A stretch of 64,000 nucleotides of DNA from Phytophthora colocasiae (lineage: Eukaryota > Oomycota > Peronosporomycetes > Peronosporales > Peronosporaceae), in the NCBI GenBank assembly GCA_018806915.1, contig JAGKQI010000096.1:1798001-1862000 (forward strand), written 5' to 3'. A program made the translations under genes and the position numbers. The notes under the pieces are model-generated. The model had not been told where the DNA came from and did not search any database. It saw only the letters and a program-made list of their open reading frames with translations. This document shows, piece after piece, positions 9,241-20,001 of the stretch; within the stretch, counting starts at the first letter, position 1, and each line of letters opens with the position of its first letter.

Positions 9241-10513
9241 TTTCTGTTAACTCACGCAGTGGCTCCAAAAGAAAGGGATACAAGCGACTTACCGTATCTT
9301 CCAGGCTCTTTGCCTTTTCTTCGATATCTGCGGCTGCAGATGTGACCGACGCATTGTTGACGGGAATCCCACCGTTGTCGTCAAACTCATCCATATCCTC
9401 GTCACTGTCCGCAGTGCTGGACACAACAGGCGAGTTGGGTGTACCAAATCCACCGGGTGTCACCGGCACATCTGCCGAAGCAGTCGCAGGAGACGTGCTT
9501 GGTCCACTCTCTGCAATGCTGAGCACGTAGCATCAACAGGGATCTCAACGCGCTGAGCAGACTGGGCAGGTTGCACCTTCTCCACTCGAGCATAATCGAT
9601 CTTCCGAATCCGCAGGCGCTTTGGCTCGCTGTAGATGTTCTTGCGGCCAAAACCATTACCAATATCCCTTTTTCTAACAGGGCAGTGCCGTTTGAAGTGG
9701 GGACCAATTCCATTCATGTCATTGTGAACGCCATTGCAATAGAAGCAGGCATTCACGCGCTCATCGTCCATGGGTACGGGCGTGGCCTTACGCTTCCCCG
9801 ATTTCTTGGACTGGACCTTCTTGCCACCAGCTGTAGCCGAGGCAGCATTTTGAAACCGAAACAGACGTGGCAGTTTTCCCCATTGCCTGTATCTCCGCCT
9901 TGCTCTTTTTCCCGAAGATACTCCTCATCTTCTTCTCCACTTTTTCCAACGTGGTCCCCAAAGGTGGCTCGGGATGAGCGACAGCACCTTCCCAATCATC
10001 AGTTGGCTAGGGAGAAGGTGCACCCTCAATGTATCTTGACCCTGCCTGTTCAGCCGATGGCGCACCGCACACAGACGCTGAAAACTCTCACCAATCGAGC
10101 CGATATCCATAGCCAGGGTGCTCCCAATCAGCCTCAAGTTGCTGCCAGAACTGAGGGACCGGCTGTGACGTGAGCGGTGTGCTCAATTGCGTCATATAGC
10201 CGTGCGGGAGCGTCTGATTGAACAGATCCTGCAGGTACGATTTCTGATCTTGCAAAACGGCTGTCTCAAGCGCATGTCCCTTGCGTTGGTCCTCAGTTGC
10301 TTGCTCACTCAAAGCTGATACAGTCGCCGGATTCGTGAGCAAATCCTGGTAACCGAGCGTCGGTGCCACTCGACCGGCTTGAATCTCGGTGACAAGACGA
10401 CGGTTCGGCATCTGCGTCAGATGCGCCAACACCGCATTCTTCCATCGCTAAAAGTCGCTTGGCTTGCCGTTGAACTTCAGCCCCGAAAAGTCTGTTTTGT
10501 TCTCCTTGGCCAT
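9233..10513 (-). pseudogene. Copia 1 gag
   Basis: ATG at 10513 opens MAKENKTDFSGLKFNGKPSDF, then a stop (TAG near 10450), then LAHLTQMPNRRLVTEIQAG, DQKSYLQDLFNQTLPHGYMTQLSTP and RLNRQGQDTLRVHLLPSQLM in shifting frames. Near 9745 a retroviral-type zinc knuckle appears (ACFYCNGVHNDMNGIGPHFKRHC). The C-terminal part is acidic (DSDEDMDEFDDNGG). This is a structural capsid-type protein. Stops and frameshifts show it is inactive. The layout parallels Copia 2 gag (18787-19561 plus 15107-15482). Confidence 0.8.
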
Positions 10514-10530
10514 CGTCTGTACTCAATAGT

Positions 10531-10712
10531 TGTAGTTTTAAACTCAATTTATTATTGTCTACTCTAATAGCCCGATGTGCTCAGTCGTTGGCAAAAGGAG
10601 AAGTGAGCTCCTTTCGCCGGTTTGACCATCATCGCACGAATGAATTGCCGTCGGCAGAAGTGCCGACAGCGTTGATTGGCAGTTACAGACGCCGCCTTTC
10701 TACACCAGGACA
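10531..10712 (-). repeat. Probable 5' LTR of Copia 1
   Basis: Lies 17 bp upstream of the gag ATG, starts TG and ends CA on the plus strand. It shares GTGCTCAGTC...GCAAAAG and CATCGCAC motifs with the LTRs of Copia 2. The partner LTR is outside the window, so the edges are estimates. Confidence 0.5.
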
Positions 10713-10721
10713 ATGTTCACT

Positions 10722-11313
10722 TAACTTGAATATACTTATCTAATCTTTTGTATACTTCGTCACAAGCCTCTGTCTCCACTGGCTTGCGGCTCATTCTAAC
10801 ATCTATCCACCCTGCCTCCTTCGCCGTGTAGTAGTGCTTCTTTGAAAAAATTTCTGTAGCTCCTTCGACTTTATTCTACCTCCTAGTTGGCCCGTAAAAT
10901 GAATAGAATTGGGAGTTTTTTTCCTATTACACAAAATTTAAAATGTAATGTTAGAATTGTAAAAAAAGTGCAAAAAAACTACCGTCAGCTCGAATAGTGA
11001 GAACAGCAGTCATCCGCCCTGTATGTTTGGACAAGTCTCTGACTTTTGCCGAAATTTTTCTTCCTTTGATGCTCCAAGTCCTCGCTGGTGGCATGTCAAA
11101 GTTTATTGCAGTCTCGTCAACGTTGTAAATCTCGGCTGGAGAGAAGGAATCGTATCTAGTCCAAAACGCTATCGAAAAGTCCGTTTTAATCTGTAGTAAG
11201 GCAGATTGGTTTCTTGCGCTTTTAGAGATGAAAACATATACCTAAAAGGAAAAATAAAAATATAAATATTATTAGAAATAAAAATACGCAAAAATATTTA
11301 GCGTTACCTTTTG
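10722..11313 (-). pseudogene. pogo-like transposase, C-terminal half
   Basis: The minus frame reads KSARNQSALLQIKTDFSIAFWTRYDSFSPAEIYNVDETAINFDMPPARTWSIKG, holding the first catalytic Asp (NVDET). It continues KHTGRMTAVLTIRADG, an AT-rich intron (about 10914-10983), KLPILFILR, and RMSRKPVETEACDEVYKR near the end. A second intron (about 11241-11310) precedes the exon. This is the DDE_1/pogo-type layout. The upstream half lies at 20002-20523; the two were separated by the insertion of Copia 2 at TTTTG. The missing Gly-Gly segment after LFILR indicates decay. Confidence 0.75.
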
Positions 11314-11716
11314 TGTTAAAGTGAATAAACGCTTAGAGAATGTCTTTATCAATTGTCTTTATTGATTTTTATCTCTCTACCGCTAACTTATGCTATCCTT
11401 ACGAACGTGCTCAGTCCGAAGCAAAAGCCTCTCTCTTGCCTCCGGTTCCTCATCGCACAAATGGTGCCTCTCTCCAGAGAGACGGTACTAGCCAATCACA
11501 GCTTGGCTACGTACTTGTCAACTGACCACAGACTGTATCGTCACTTGATTAACCTTAGCTAAACTATAGCCTTAATTAACTCAAATACAAATCTGTTGGC
11601 TCAGTAGCCACTGAACCCATCTGGAGATCAGATGTGTCGGTTGCCTACCGACACAGCTGACTCCACAGAGGGTTATCCTCTGCGCCTGGTCTCCCCAGTG
11701 GAGATCGGGCGCAACA
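11314..11716 (-). repeat. 3' LTR of Copia 2
   Basis: 403 bp, TGTTAAAG...GCGCAACA on the plus strand. Nearly identical to 19584-19996 except for a deletion of about 22 bp and an insertion of about 12 bp. Confidence 0.95.
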
Positions 11717-11719
11717 CTA

Positions 11720-13195
11720 CCGATGGTAGTCTTTAGGTCTTTGACTCCAATGAGTTCGCGAAGATTTGCAAACTGTCCTGTTGGTAGAGCTTTGGTTAAG
11801 ATGTCTGCTGCCATGTCATCGGTCCGACAGTAATGCACATCTAACCTTCCTTCCTCTACTAAATCTCTGGTAAACAAATGTCGCATTTGAATGTGCTTTG
11901 TTGCTTTGTGATTTCCTGCATTCTTTACTGTGCTTATGGCCGACTTGCTATCGCCCATTTCTCTCAGTAGATACCATAACCACTCGCTCTCCTTTGCTCC
12001 TTCACTTAGGGCAATTAGTTCAGCCTCAGCTGTCGAAAGAGAAACTGATGCCTGCTTACTGCTACACCATGATATACTGGTTCCAGCCATAGTGATCACA
12101 TACCCAGTAATCGACTTACGTTCTTTGGGTTGACACGCGAAGCTTGCGCCTGTGTACACTTCATACGTCACCGTTCTCGAATTCTCATCAAGAAGGAGAC
12201 CGTTCGTTGACGTCCCTTTCAAGTATTTGAGCACTCTCCGTGCTGTCTCCCAGTGTGTGCGGTTGTAACACAATAGAAACTTACTTAGTTCTCTCACTGC
12301 GTTGACAATGTCTGGTCTAGTTCCTCTCACTAGATACTGCAGAGACCCGACAAGTCCTCGCAAATCAAATTTCTGATCAGCTATTTCTTTAGCTGTCATT
12401 TCTGTCTCTGCTACTAGTTCAACTCCTCTGAGTTGTGGAGTAGATACTGGAGTACAGTTCTCCATATTGAACTTCTTCAAGAGTTCAGTTACATACTTGT
12501 GCTGTGAAATTGTCATGTTTCGCTGTGCACGAATTCTACGGACCTCCATCTTGTATGTCTCCGAGATCTTTCATCTTGAATCTCGAAGATATATCTTTCT
12601 TTAACTGGTAGATCAAACTCATGTCACGAGACATGATGGTAAGGTCATCAACATAGACCACCACAATAATCCAATGTTCTCCCACTTTTTGGAAATAGAT
12701 GCAATACTCCTTGTTGCATTGGACAAAACCTAAGCTCATGAAAAACTTGTGCAAGACTCTGTACCATATCTTTGGCGCTTGCTTCAGCCCATAAATGCTC
12801 TTTTTTAGCTCACACACTAGTCCTTCATGTCTAGCCTGTCTGTAGCCCGGAGGTTGATGCATAAACACCTGCTGTTCGCCTTCAATCGATCCATTGAGGA
12901 AAGCAGTGCTAACATCCATCTGATGAATGTGACAATCCAAGATCGTCCCAATAGCCAGAACTAGCCGGAGTGATTCAAACCGCGCCACAGGTGCGTATAC
13001 ATTATCGCAGTCCACACCGTATTCTTGGTGATTCCCTTGTGCTACAATTCGTGCTTTGATTGTTCCATTCGCGTTGTACTTTACCGCGAGGACCCAATGG
13101 CATGCCAGTGCCTTTTGGCCTAGTGGTAAGCGTGTCAGCTTCCATGTGCCATTTCTAGCAGCGATTCGAACTCTAAGTTTAGTGCTTGGTGCCAC
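11720..13195 (-). pseudogene. Copia 2 reverse transcriptase and RNase H
   Basis: From 13195 leftward: GTWKLTRLPLGQKALACHWVLAVKYNANG, KARIVAQGNHQ, YAPVARFESLRLVLAI, HQMDVSTAFLNG (RT motif A), KKSIYGLKQAPKIW, and VYVDDLTIM, which carries the YVDD catalytic pair. A frameshift near 12545 is followed by the connection domain and RNase H (YLKGTSTNGLLL, YTGASFACQPKERKSITGYV, SKQASVSLSTAEAELIALSEGAKE, KHIQMRHLFTRDLV). The first RNase H Asp (usually YTDADFA) is Gly here. The open frame runs on into the LTR. These domains copy element RNA into DNA in virus-like particles. This copy could not, because of the frameshift and the lost residue. Confidence 0.92.
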
Positions 13196-14989
13196 TGTTT
13201 TCTTTGTGCGCCAGTCAGAGCTTCTTTTAGACTTCTAGGTACTGCTACATGATTGCTTAGCTGGTCCACAGCAATTTCCTTATCAATGTGGGTTTGAAAA
13301 CACTTATAGTATTCGTATCGTTCTGGACGTTTCCTTGTCCTTTGTGGCTTCGTTGATGCCTCCATAGGAGCTCTCTTTGCTCTCTGTGATTTGCGAGGAA
13401 CTCCCACTGCTTCAGTAGTTGTCGCTGATTTGCACTTGCCTCCCACTGCTTTGGACAACTTTTCCGTGCCTTGCTCGGCGACAGAAACTTTGGAAGTGAC
13501 TTCCTCCGTCGTTGACATTTGGTCAAGAGAGTCGATCTCTTCCAACTCAGCATCCGTCAACTTATCTGGATCCTTTCCTAAGGATCTTTGGATGATTCCT
13601 GATGCATTTTCTGTGTCAAATGTCACTGATCTAGCGACCATAAACTTGTTGTTGTGCACATCCAGAAGTCGAAACCCTTTTGTGTCTTCGGCTATTCCCA
13701 AGAATTTGCACTTTATGGCTCATGCCGACAACTTCTTGTCTTTTCGGATTGCTTCTGGCACGTATGCAAAGCAGACGCATCCCCATACTTGGAGTGTTCT
13801 TGCATCCGGGTGTGTTCCTTTCACTTATTTCCTATGGTGTTCGGTTCTTTAGGCGACTCATCGGCGTGCAATACTGCACATACGTCATGTATTTGAGTGC
13901 TTCTGGTGCATCTTTTAGAGTGCACCGTACCTTTCCCATCTTGGTTTGGTGGTCTCTCTCAGCTGCTCCATTTTCCTCTGGACTGTGTGGATTTGATGTT
14001 TGAAAGCTGATTCCTTTGCTTGTGAAATACGTTTTAAGTGCTTCGTTCACAAACTCCGTCCCGCCATCGGATCTGATGCGTGTTATTGTGAACTTTCCAT
14101 CTCGTTCTAAACGTGTCAACAGTTCTTTTACTTTGACGTGCATCTCCGTTTTCTTGCGAAGGACAAATGTCCATCGCCACGATGTATGATCATCAATGAT
14201 ACTGAGGAAGTATCGGATAGAGCCAACTGCTCCGTATACTCCGAGATTTTTGATAGGACCGTTCGTGTACATGTGAATGGTACTTATGGGACAATTGTCT
14301 CTCGTGCCCACCATGTTCCTGTAGCTCATCCCCCGCATCTTCATCTCTGTGCATGTGTGACAGAAGAATGGAACTTTTGTGAGTGCAGTCCTGCTGTAAC
14401 TAGGGAGCCCTGGTATCAGGTTGCTACTCATCACATCGATCAACTTGTCTCTGTTTAGATGTCCCAGTCTGACATGCCACTTAGTCAAAGCAGTCTTGAC
14501 CTGTGTACAACCTGCCATTCTTAGCGGCTGCACAGGTCTTGTCTTTACTGCTGCACAGTATATCTGTCTGTCTCTAAGTGTACGACCTTGTACATAGTAA
14601 GCTCCATTCACAGCAATAGCCACAAATGCTAGCTTACGCTTCCACAGTACAAACTTGTACTGTCCATTTGCACTCTCAACAATTTGATAACCTTTCCTTT
14701 TTAGCCAGTACTCACTTAGTATGTTGGCTTTTGCCTTTGGAACTAATACCATATTATCAAATTGAAACGGTTTAATACCGTCTGGACCCAAAAAATACAG
14801 TTTAACAGAGCCAACGTGTATATTGTTAAGTTTACTCCCTTCTCCGAACGTAAAACTAAACGTTTGGCTTGGCTTTTTGCGCACAAACAGCGACTCGTCG
14901 GCCGTTAATCCGTAGCCGCAGCCGGAGTCTAACACCCAATCACAACACGACACGTCAGTAACTGTTCGTTCAATCTGTTGTGGGTACAA
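13135..14989 (-). pseudogene. Copia 2 protease and integrase
   Basis: From 14989: CCDWVLDSGCGYGLT (aspartic protease, DSG), NILSEYWLKRKGYQIVES, WHVRLGHLNRDK plus FFCHTCTEMKM (HHCC zinc domain), and STIHMYTNGPIKN (integrase motif, where the first catalytic Asp is Tyr; Copia 1 has Asp). Then RSDGGTEFVN (second Asp) and PHSPEENGAAERDHQTKM (Glu). Frameshifts near 13840 and 13700 lead into KFLGIAEDTKGFRLLDVHNNKF, a variable linker, and YKCFQTHIDKE...EALTGAQRKQWHQAL, the start of the RT domain. The D-to-Y change alone would abolish integration by this copy's own enzyme. Confidence 0.92.
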
Positions 14990-15792
14990 AGCTCTTACCG
15001 TCTTCTCAAAGTCGGTAGACGCCTTCTGGATGCTGCTGGAAGCTTCCGAGACTTTCCGGTAAGCACCGGTACCTTCTTCGGTTTGAAGTCATCGACGTCG
15101 TCGTCGTCACTCATCGGCATATCCGATACCACAGGCGATCCTGGGGTTGGGGGTGGAGATGCCAATCAGCGCATCAATGTCGGCCTTGGCCTGTTCCGGT
15201 GTCAGCATGTTCCACAGTGGATCTTCTGCACGTGCCGCAGCAACAGGCGTTGGCTTGCTGGACGGCTTGACGAAAGCCGCGTCCACCGGAATCTCCACTC
15301 GGACTTTCTTTTTCGATCCGCCCTTTTTGCTCTTCGCTTGAGCAACACCAATTTCCTTGGCCTTCTGGAAGATGTTGGATCGGTGACAGCCCCTGGCCTC
15401 GTCACGTTGCTTCGCAGGACAGTCCACCCTCCTGTGTGGCCTGTCGTTGCGATTGTATCTTCCATCGCAGTAGAAGCACTCAGACAGAATGCGGGAAACA
15501 CACAGATATGAGGTTACGCACACAGAATATGTGACAGCACATAAAGCATGCGTGGTGCACACCAACATGAAGTAATGCCACACGAATAAAATTCTTGCCA
15601 CACTGCAATACGGAGCTTCACACCAAATCTGGGTGGCAGAACACCACCCATTATCAGCGAATCAAGTTCCGAAACACAAGTCATTTCTACCAATTAAAGC
15701 GAAGCAAATACCCTATGAGCTCTTGACATATTCGAAACAAGACCTCTCTGCGCAGACCAAGACGCCCCCCTCTTCATCCAACTCCCCTCAAG

Positions 15793-17663
15793 ATGCCTCC
15801 TACCTACACGTGGAAAACGGTGTGCAGCGATATGGCTCGTGAGGATGCCCAGCTCCTTGTTGAGGACTTGAAGTTCTTCATCATCGTGAAGAGCCAGCTG
15901 GTTCCATGTGTTGTGTGCGCCCTGACACGGCCGCATAAGATGCGATACCAGTTGCTGAAGTGTTCGTCGGAAACTTGCAAGGCCGCGACGCCGTATGACG
16001 CTTGCCCGTGGACTGGCAAGATTCTCACTTGCCAAGAGCTGAATCGAGTAACCGTGATGGAGCACGGAGCTCATGAAACGTCCGTCCGAGATCCACGCAA
16101 GCCCCAGCTGACACCACGCCTGAAGGACTACGGTCGTGAAATGGCTACCGTTGGGTTGAAGCCAGCTCGAATCCACATGGGAATGAGTCGACGTTTCGGA
16201 TTAACGGAGGACGAAATGCCGACCTTACGTCAAGTACAGTGGTTCGTCGGAAACTTTACGAAGAAGAAGTTGCGCCGTACGGACGACTATGACGACATCC
16301 TCGATCAAGTTGGCAAGTTGGAATTTGGGTCATCGACAACGGATACGCAACCATTTTCGTTTGGCTGGGCACGTGACAGCGACGGAAAACCAGATGTGGG
16401 TGACGGCTCTGACGAAAACCCTTTCCTGATCGGTTTGACGACCAAGTGTCTGTTACGCAACGCCGCTCGGGACCCGACCTCGTTCGTATTCCACATGGAT
16501 GGAACCTTCAAGTTAAACCAAGTGGGATATCCTGTCGTCGTGTGTGGCATCTCGGATCGCGGTAGATCTTTCACCTTGTGGCTCTCTTCATCACGTCTCA
16601 ACGCCTTGAAAGCCTGTACGTGAAGGCGCTTTTGGCTCTTCGCAAGATGTTCACTGTGATTACCAGCCAGCAACTGTCACTGAAATATGTGATGGCAGAT
16701 GCTGAGGCTGGCCAACTGAATGCCGTTACCCAAGTATTTGGCATGGACTCCGACCTGACCTATTTGGTGTGCTTCTATCACGTAATGGCCAAGGTACATG
16801 AGAGGCTCAAAGGTGTTCCGGTTTCGTTGCGGGAGCAGGTGGTTACCGACATTTACGACCTTCATTTCTCCTCAAGCCAAAGTGTCTATGACGAAATGGT
16901 ACAAACAGTACTTGCCAAATGGTCGGGCGAGGATCAGTTGTTGGCGTTTCGAAGCTACTTTGAGGCCATTTGGATGACCAGTTCGTTCCACCGCTGGCAA
17001 TGCTTCCACACACCAGGTGGATATGCGACGACCAACAATCCCGTTGAGCAGTTCAACCGTCTGATCAAGCGAGACTACACGCTCCGCACAAAACACAAGA
17101 TCGGAACGTTGATCCGTTTGCTGGCCGACTGCTGTGGACACCAGTCGGTTAGTACCCGACCGTTCAAGGAAGCTCCTCAAGCCACACAGCAATTAAAGGC
17201 TCGTGTAAAAGACTTTCGCCTCCGCGGCTTGCTCCAAGACATGACTCCGACCCGGTCGAGCATTGAGTTCTTGCTCGTATCCCCAAACCCGGATATGGTG
17301 CGTGTGCTGTCACGCGGATGTCATCGCGTGTTCTTACCGGAATTGGGTCGAACTCGCGAAGTAGCTCCTATTTCGGCACAGATGGGAGCAAACTATGCGC
17401 GGATGGAAGTTGAAGGCCAACCAAAAGGTGGTTGGTATGTGGATGTTCGGCGCCTAAGCTGCGGATGCAAGTATAACTTCAAGTTTGCCATTTGCATCCA
17501 CGTGGTTTTCGCTTTGCAAGTCAAGTACTACACTGGCTTGGACGGCAAGCGAACACTTGTCAACCGTTCTGTTTCGCATAGAAAACGGAAGACTCCTGCG
17601 GACACGACCCGCGTTCCACCGGGGCGTCCTCGATCGAACGGACACGCATTAAACCGAGAATAA
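15793..17663 (+). pseudogene. MULE transposase (one frameshift)
   Basis: About 620 residues in two frames. The first part (15793-16577) has a Cys-rich N-terminus (CVVCALTRPHKMRYQLLKCSSETC), then SFVFHMDGTFKLNQVGYPVVVCG with the first catalytic Asp. A single missing base near 16577 shifts to VALFITSQRLESLY, then KYVMADAEAGQLNAV (second Asp), VCFYHVMAKV (C..H motif) and NNPVEQFNRLIKRDY (catalytic Glu). A SWIM zinc finger ends the core (RLSCGCKYNFKFAICIHVVFAL, CxCx(n)CxH). The tail is basic. These are the standard MULE transposase parts, in order. Apart from the one-base loss the copy looks fresh, so it could be a recent casualty or an assembly slip. Confidence 0.92.
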
Positions 17664-17755
17664 AGCGGTCGTTGCAGTTTTTTTTAAAACTATGAAACGG
17701 ATATGCTTGAAACAAGCGTCAGTTCTTTATTCATTCTCAAACTTTCTTCGCTACA

Positions 17756-18250
17756 ATGGCAGCTCCGACCAACGCCCAAGCTCCCCCGTCCGCGTTCGTG
17801 GCATTTTTCGACTGGTGCAAGAATCACCTTAAGGAAAGCGGACGGGGGAGGTTGGATGAGGCAGCCGCCCGGCATTTGAGGTCGTGGGGCCTCATTCAAG
17901 CTGACGCGTCCTCAAATACCGGGGACGCAATCAAGCGTCTTCTCGACTCGGTCCCCCACCCGCGCATCACCAAGGCCCGTCTGGTTGAAGCTGCAGCCCA
18001 AGGAAACGACGCGGGTGAGGTAGAGTGGGTTCTGCCAAGTGGAACCGATCTTCAAGGTCGCCCGACTTACCAGATGAGGACCATTTTGGAGGACCGACGT
18101 GTCAACGGAAGGGTGGAATTCCTAACCACCTGGGAGCCTACCTGGGAGCCAGCTGCGAATCTCCCCTCGGGTGAGTTGAAGAAATTCCGGCAACGCAAGC
18201 GCCGTAAAGTTGAGCGCGCCTACATTGAAGCTGAAGCTGAGGAAGACTAA
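17756..18250 (+). CDS. Chromodomain-like protein encoded inside the MULE
   Basis: A complete 164-residue ORF. Residues 1-95 are helical in character (FVAFFDWCKNHLKESGRGRLDEAAARHLRSWGL...). Residues 100-155 read YQMRTILEDRRVNGRVEFLTTWEPTWEPAANLPSGELKKFRQRKRRK, which follows the chromodomain pattern (Y.VE.IL..R..NG..EYLV.W....TWEP..NL). The usual insert between W and TWEP is shortened. The C-terminus is basic, then acidic. It sits 93 bp after the transposase on the same strand and inside the target duplication, so it travels with the element. A plausible role, by inference only, is tethering the transposition complex to modified histones. It is intact, while the transposase has a frameshift. 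Confidence 0.75.
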   Translation: MAAPTNAQAPPSAFVAFFDWCKNHLKESGRGRLDEAAARHLRSWGLIQADASSNTGDAIKRLLDSVPHPRITKARLVEAAAQGNDAGEVEWVLPSGTDLQGRPTYQMRTILEDRRVNGRVEFLTTWEPTWEPAANLPSGELKKFRQRKRRKVERAYIEAEAEED

Positions 18251-19583
18251 TGAAAAGAGAACGATAGTTTGCAGCTACGTATTATTTGATTTTAGATAAT
18301 AAAAAAATGCAAACTTTTATCTTGAGCTTGAACACTCCCGCAACGACAAGCAACAATGCAAACCAGTAGCCATCAGCTAGAACGGTACAGGGTCTAGCCC
18401 TTCAACACGTTCAGCACAAGCCACCGGCCCGCACCATACACTTGCCGTCGCGCCATAGATGTATGATGCATGTTGTAGTCGTATAGCCAGCAGCTCCGTC
18501 GTATACGCGAGTCACGTCCGCAAGCGAGTCGGGGGCGCCGCCATGCCAGTTGCAGCCAAGGCACGTCGCGCTGCTTGTAGTAGTTGGTGTTAGCTGGAAA
18601 AAAGCCGAATGAGGTTGGAGTGAGAGGCTGGCCCAGCTTCCATCCAATCATGACATCCAGCATTGATTGGATGACAGCAAAGGACGTGGACAGGTCACGT
18701 CCTGGAATCTTATCTGTGTGGCACACAGATATTGTGTGTGCTTTATGTTTGTTAGCGTGTGTTTTTGCTATTTTGTCAAGCACTCATAGCTCTTCTGAAT
18801 CTTGCGCTTGCCCAAGCTGGCCCGGTTTTTCACATGATGAACCGGTACTGTCGACATCGAAGTCGTCGCTTGAATCTCGCTACGGCTCTTGTTCATGAAC
18901 ACGTTGCAGGGCCTCGACAGAAGCCTTGAGCGCTGTAGTCGATTTGATTACCCCAATACTGGCTTGGAAACAGAGCCAGGACCTTCATGGCCGCAAACTG
19001 GTTGGGGATCATCGTCAGATTGCCCAGGGTTTCACGCGACTGGCGATTGACCCGATTACGCGCCTCCTTGACGCGCTGGATCAGCTCACCCACGGAGCTG
19101 AAATCCATCGACAAAGCTTTGTCGAACTCTGTAATCAGAGTGGCCATTCCTTGCGCGTTGGATTTGCCGAACGTTGTCTCCAGTCGTGCCCACGCGGCTG
19201 ACAGACTCTCGTCGTTGAAAGAGACGTGCAGCGCCTCAAGGTACGACCTTGGTAGCGTCTGACTTAACATCGACCGGATGTAGGCGTCCTGGTCGGTCAG
19301 CACAACTTGCTGCCACTTGTGTGCCCGAATCCTTGCCTCGTCGCACCCGTCTTTGAGGCTTGGTACAATGCACTTCCTCTGCAGTAGCGTCTCGTACGCA
19401 AAAGCTGGCTCGTCTTGCCCCTTGACCACTGCGTCACGTCGTTGCGCAGCACTTTTCTAGCGCAGATGACCGATGATCAAATCCTTCCAGACACCGAATT
19501 GCTTCGGGTCGCTCGGAAAGACGAGCCTGTCGAAGGCGTTGCTGGCTGCGTTGCTGGTCATCGCTTGGCACTCTGACTTGAAA

Positions 19584-19996
19584 TGTTAAAGTGAATAAAC
19601 GCTTAGAGACTGTCTTTATCAATTGTCTTTATTGATTTTTATCTCTCTACCGCTAACTTATGCTATCCTTACGAACGTGCTCAGTCCGAAGCAAAAGCGG
19701 TTGTGAGAGGAATGAATCCTCTCCCTCTTGCCTCCGGTTCCTCATCGCACAAATGGTGCCTCTCTCCAGAGAGACGGTACTAGCCAATCACAGCTTGGCT
19801 ACGTACTTGTCAACTGACCACAGACTGTATCGTCACTTGATTAACCTAGCCTTAATTAACTCAAATACAAATCTGTTGGCTCAGTAGCCACTGAACCCAT
19901 CTGGAGATCAGATGTGTCGGTTGCCTACCGACACAGCTGACTCCACAGAGGGTTCTCCTCTGCGCCTGGTCTCCCCATTGGAGATCGGGCGCAACA
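19584..19996 (-). repeat. 5' LTR of Copia 2
   Basis: 413 bp, TG...CA, followed by TTTTG (19997-20001). Only 22 bp separate it from the gag ATG on the minus strand, which must include the primer-binding site. Confidence 0.95.
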
Positions 19997-20001
19997 TTTT
20001 G

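Larger units (their letters stand above)
1..10712 (-). mobile_element. Copia retrotransposon 1 (defective, twice interrupted, runs off the window)
   Basis: A Ty1/Copia element on the minus strand. Its parts, in order from 5' to 3', are a probable LTR (10531-10712), gag (10513 to about 9233), protease region (9240-9002), the HHCC/gag-pre-integrase region (1858-1487) and the integrase core (543-1). The last three are colinear with Copia element 2 at 11314-19996. A 7.1-kb piggyBac-type unit sits between the protease and the HHCC region, and a 0.94-kb Tc1/mariner-like unit sits between the HHCC region and the integrase. Removing each at its TTAA or TA target restores a continuous reading frame. 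Reverse transcriptase and the 3' LTR would lie beyond base 1. Stops and frameshifts in gag show the copy is dead. Confidence 0.9.
15483..18777 (+). mobile_element. MULE DNA transposon with a chromodomain accessory ORF
   Basis: A 3295-bp element flanked by the 9-bp duplication AAGCACTCA (15474-15482 and 18778-18786), the size typical of Mutator-like elements. The ends are an imperfect 21-bp inverted repeat (GACA.AAT.....AAACACAC, 15 of 21 matching). It carries a transposase (15793-17663) and, 93 bp further on, a second ORF on the same strand (17756-18250). The 527 bp from 18251 to 18777 hold no recognisable gene. It interrupts Copia 2 gag, so it is younger than that element. Confidence 0.9.
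15107..19561 (-). pseudogene. Copia 2 gag, split by a MULE
   Basis: ATG 19561 opens MTSNASNAFDRLVFPSDPKQF, with a TAG about 34 codons in. Then AYETLLQRKCIVPSLKDG, SMLSQTLPRSYLEALHVSF and EARNRVNRQSRETLGNLTMIPNQFAAMKVLALFPSQYW follow, ending in a Lys-rich stretch KRKIQKSY at the MULE. The downstream half (15482 to 15107) continues with the zinc knuckle ECFYCDGRYNRNDRPHRRVDC and a basic, then Pro-rich, C-terminus. Removing the MULE and one copy of the 9-bp duplication AAGCACTCA joins SY-ECFYC in frame. Gag would form the particle shell. The early stop shows it is defective. Confidence 0.88.
11314..19996 (-). mobile_element. Copia retrotransposon 2, complete with both LTRs
   Basis: Bounded by LTRs at 11314-11716 and 19584-19996 (TG...CA) and by the 5-bp target duplication TTTTG (11309-11313 and 19997-20001). 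Internal order on the minus strand is gag, protease, integrase, reverse transcriptase, RNase H, the order that defines Copia. A 3.3-kb MULE interrupts gag. Apart from two indels (about 22 and 12 bp), the LTRs differ by only about three substitutions in roughly 390 aligned bases, so the insertion is young. Even so, gag and pol contain stops and frameshifts, and catalytic residues are changed. Confidence 0.95.

Noticed and set aside
15498..18730. CACACAGATAT repeat as the MULE target duplication
   Set aside because: It does not restore the Copia gag frame; the outer 9-bp AAGCACTCA does, and the sequences inside it are inverted repeats.
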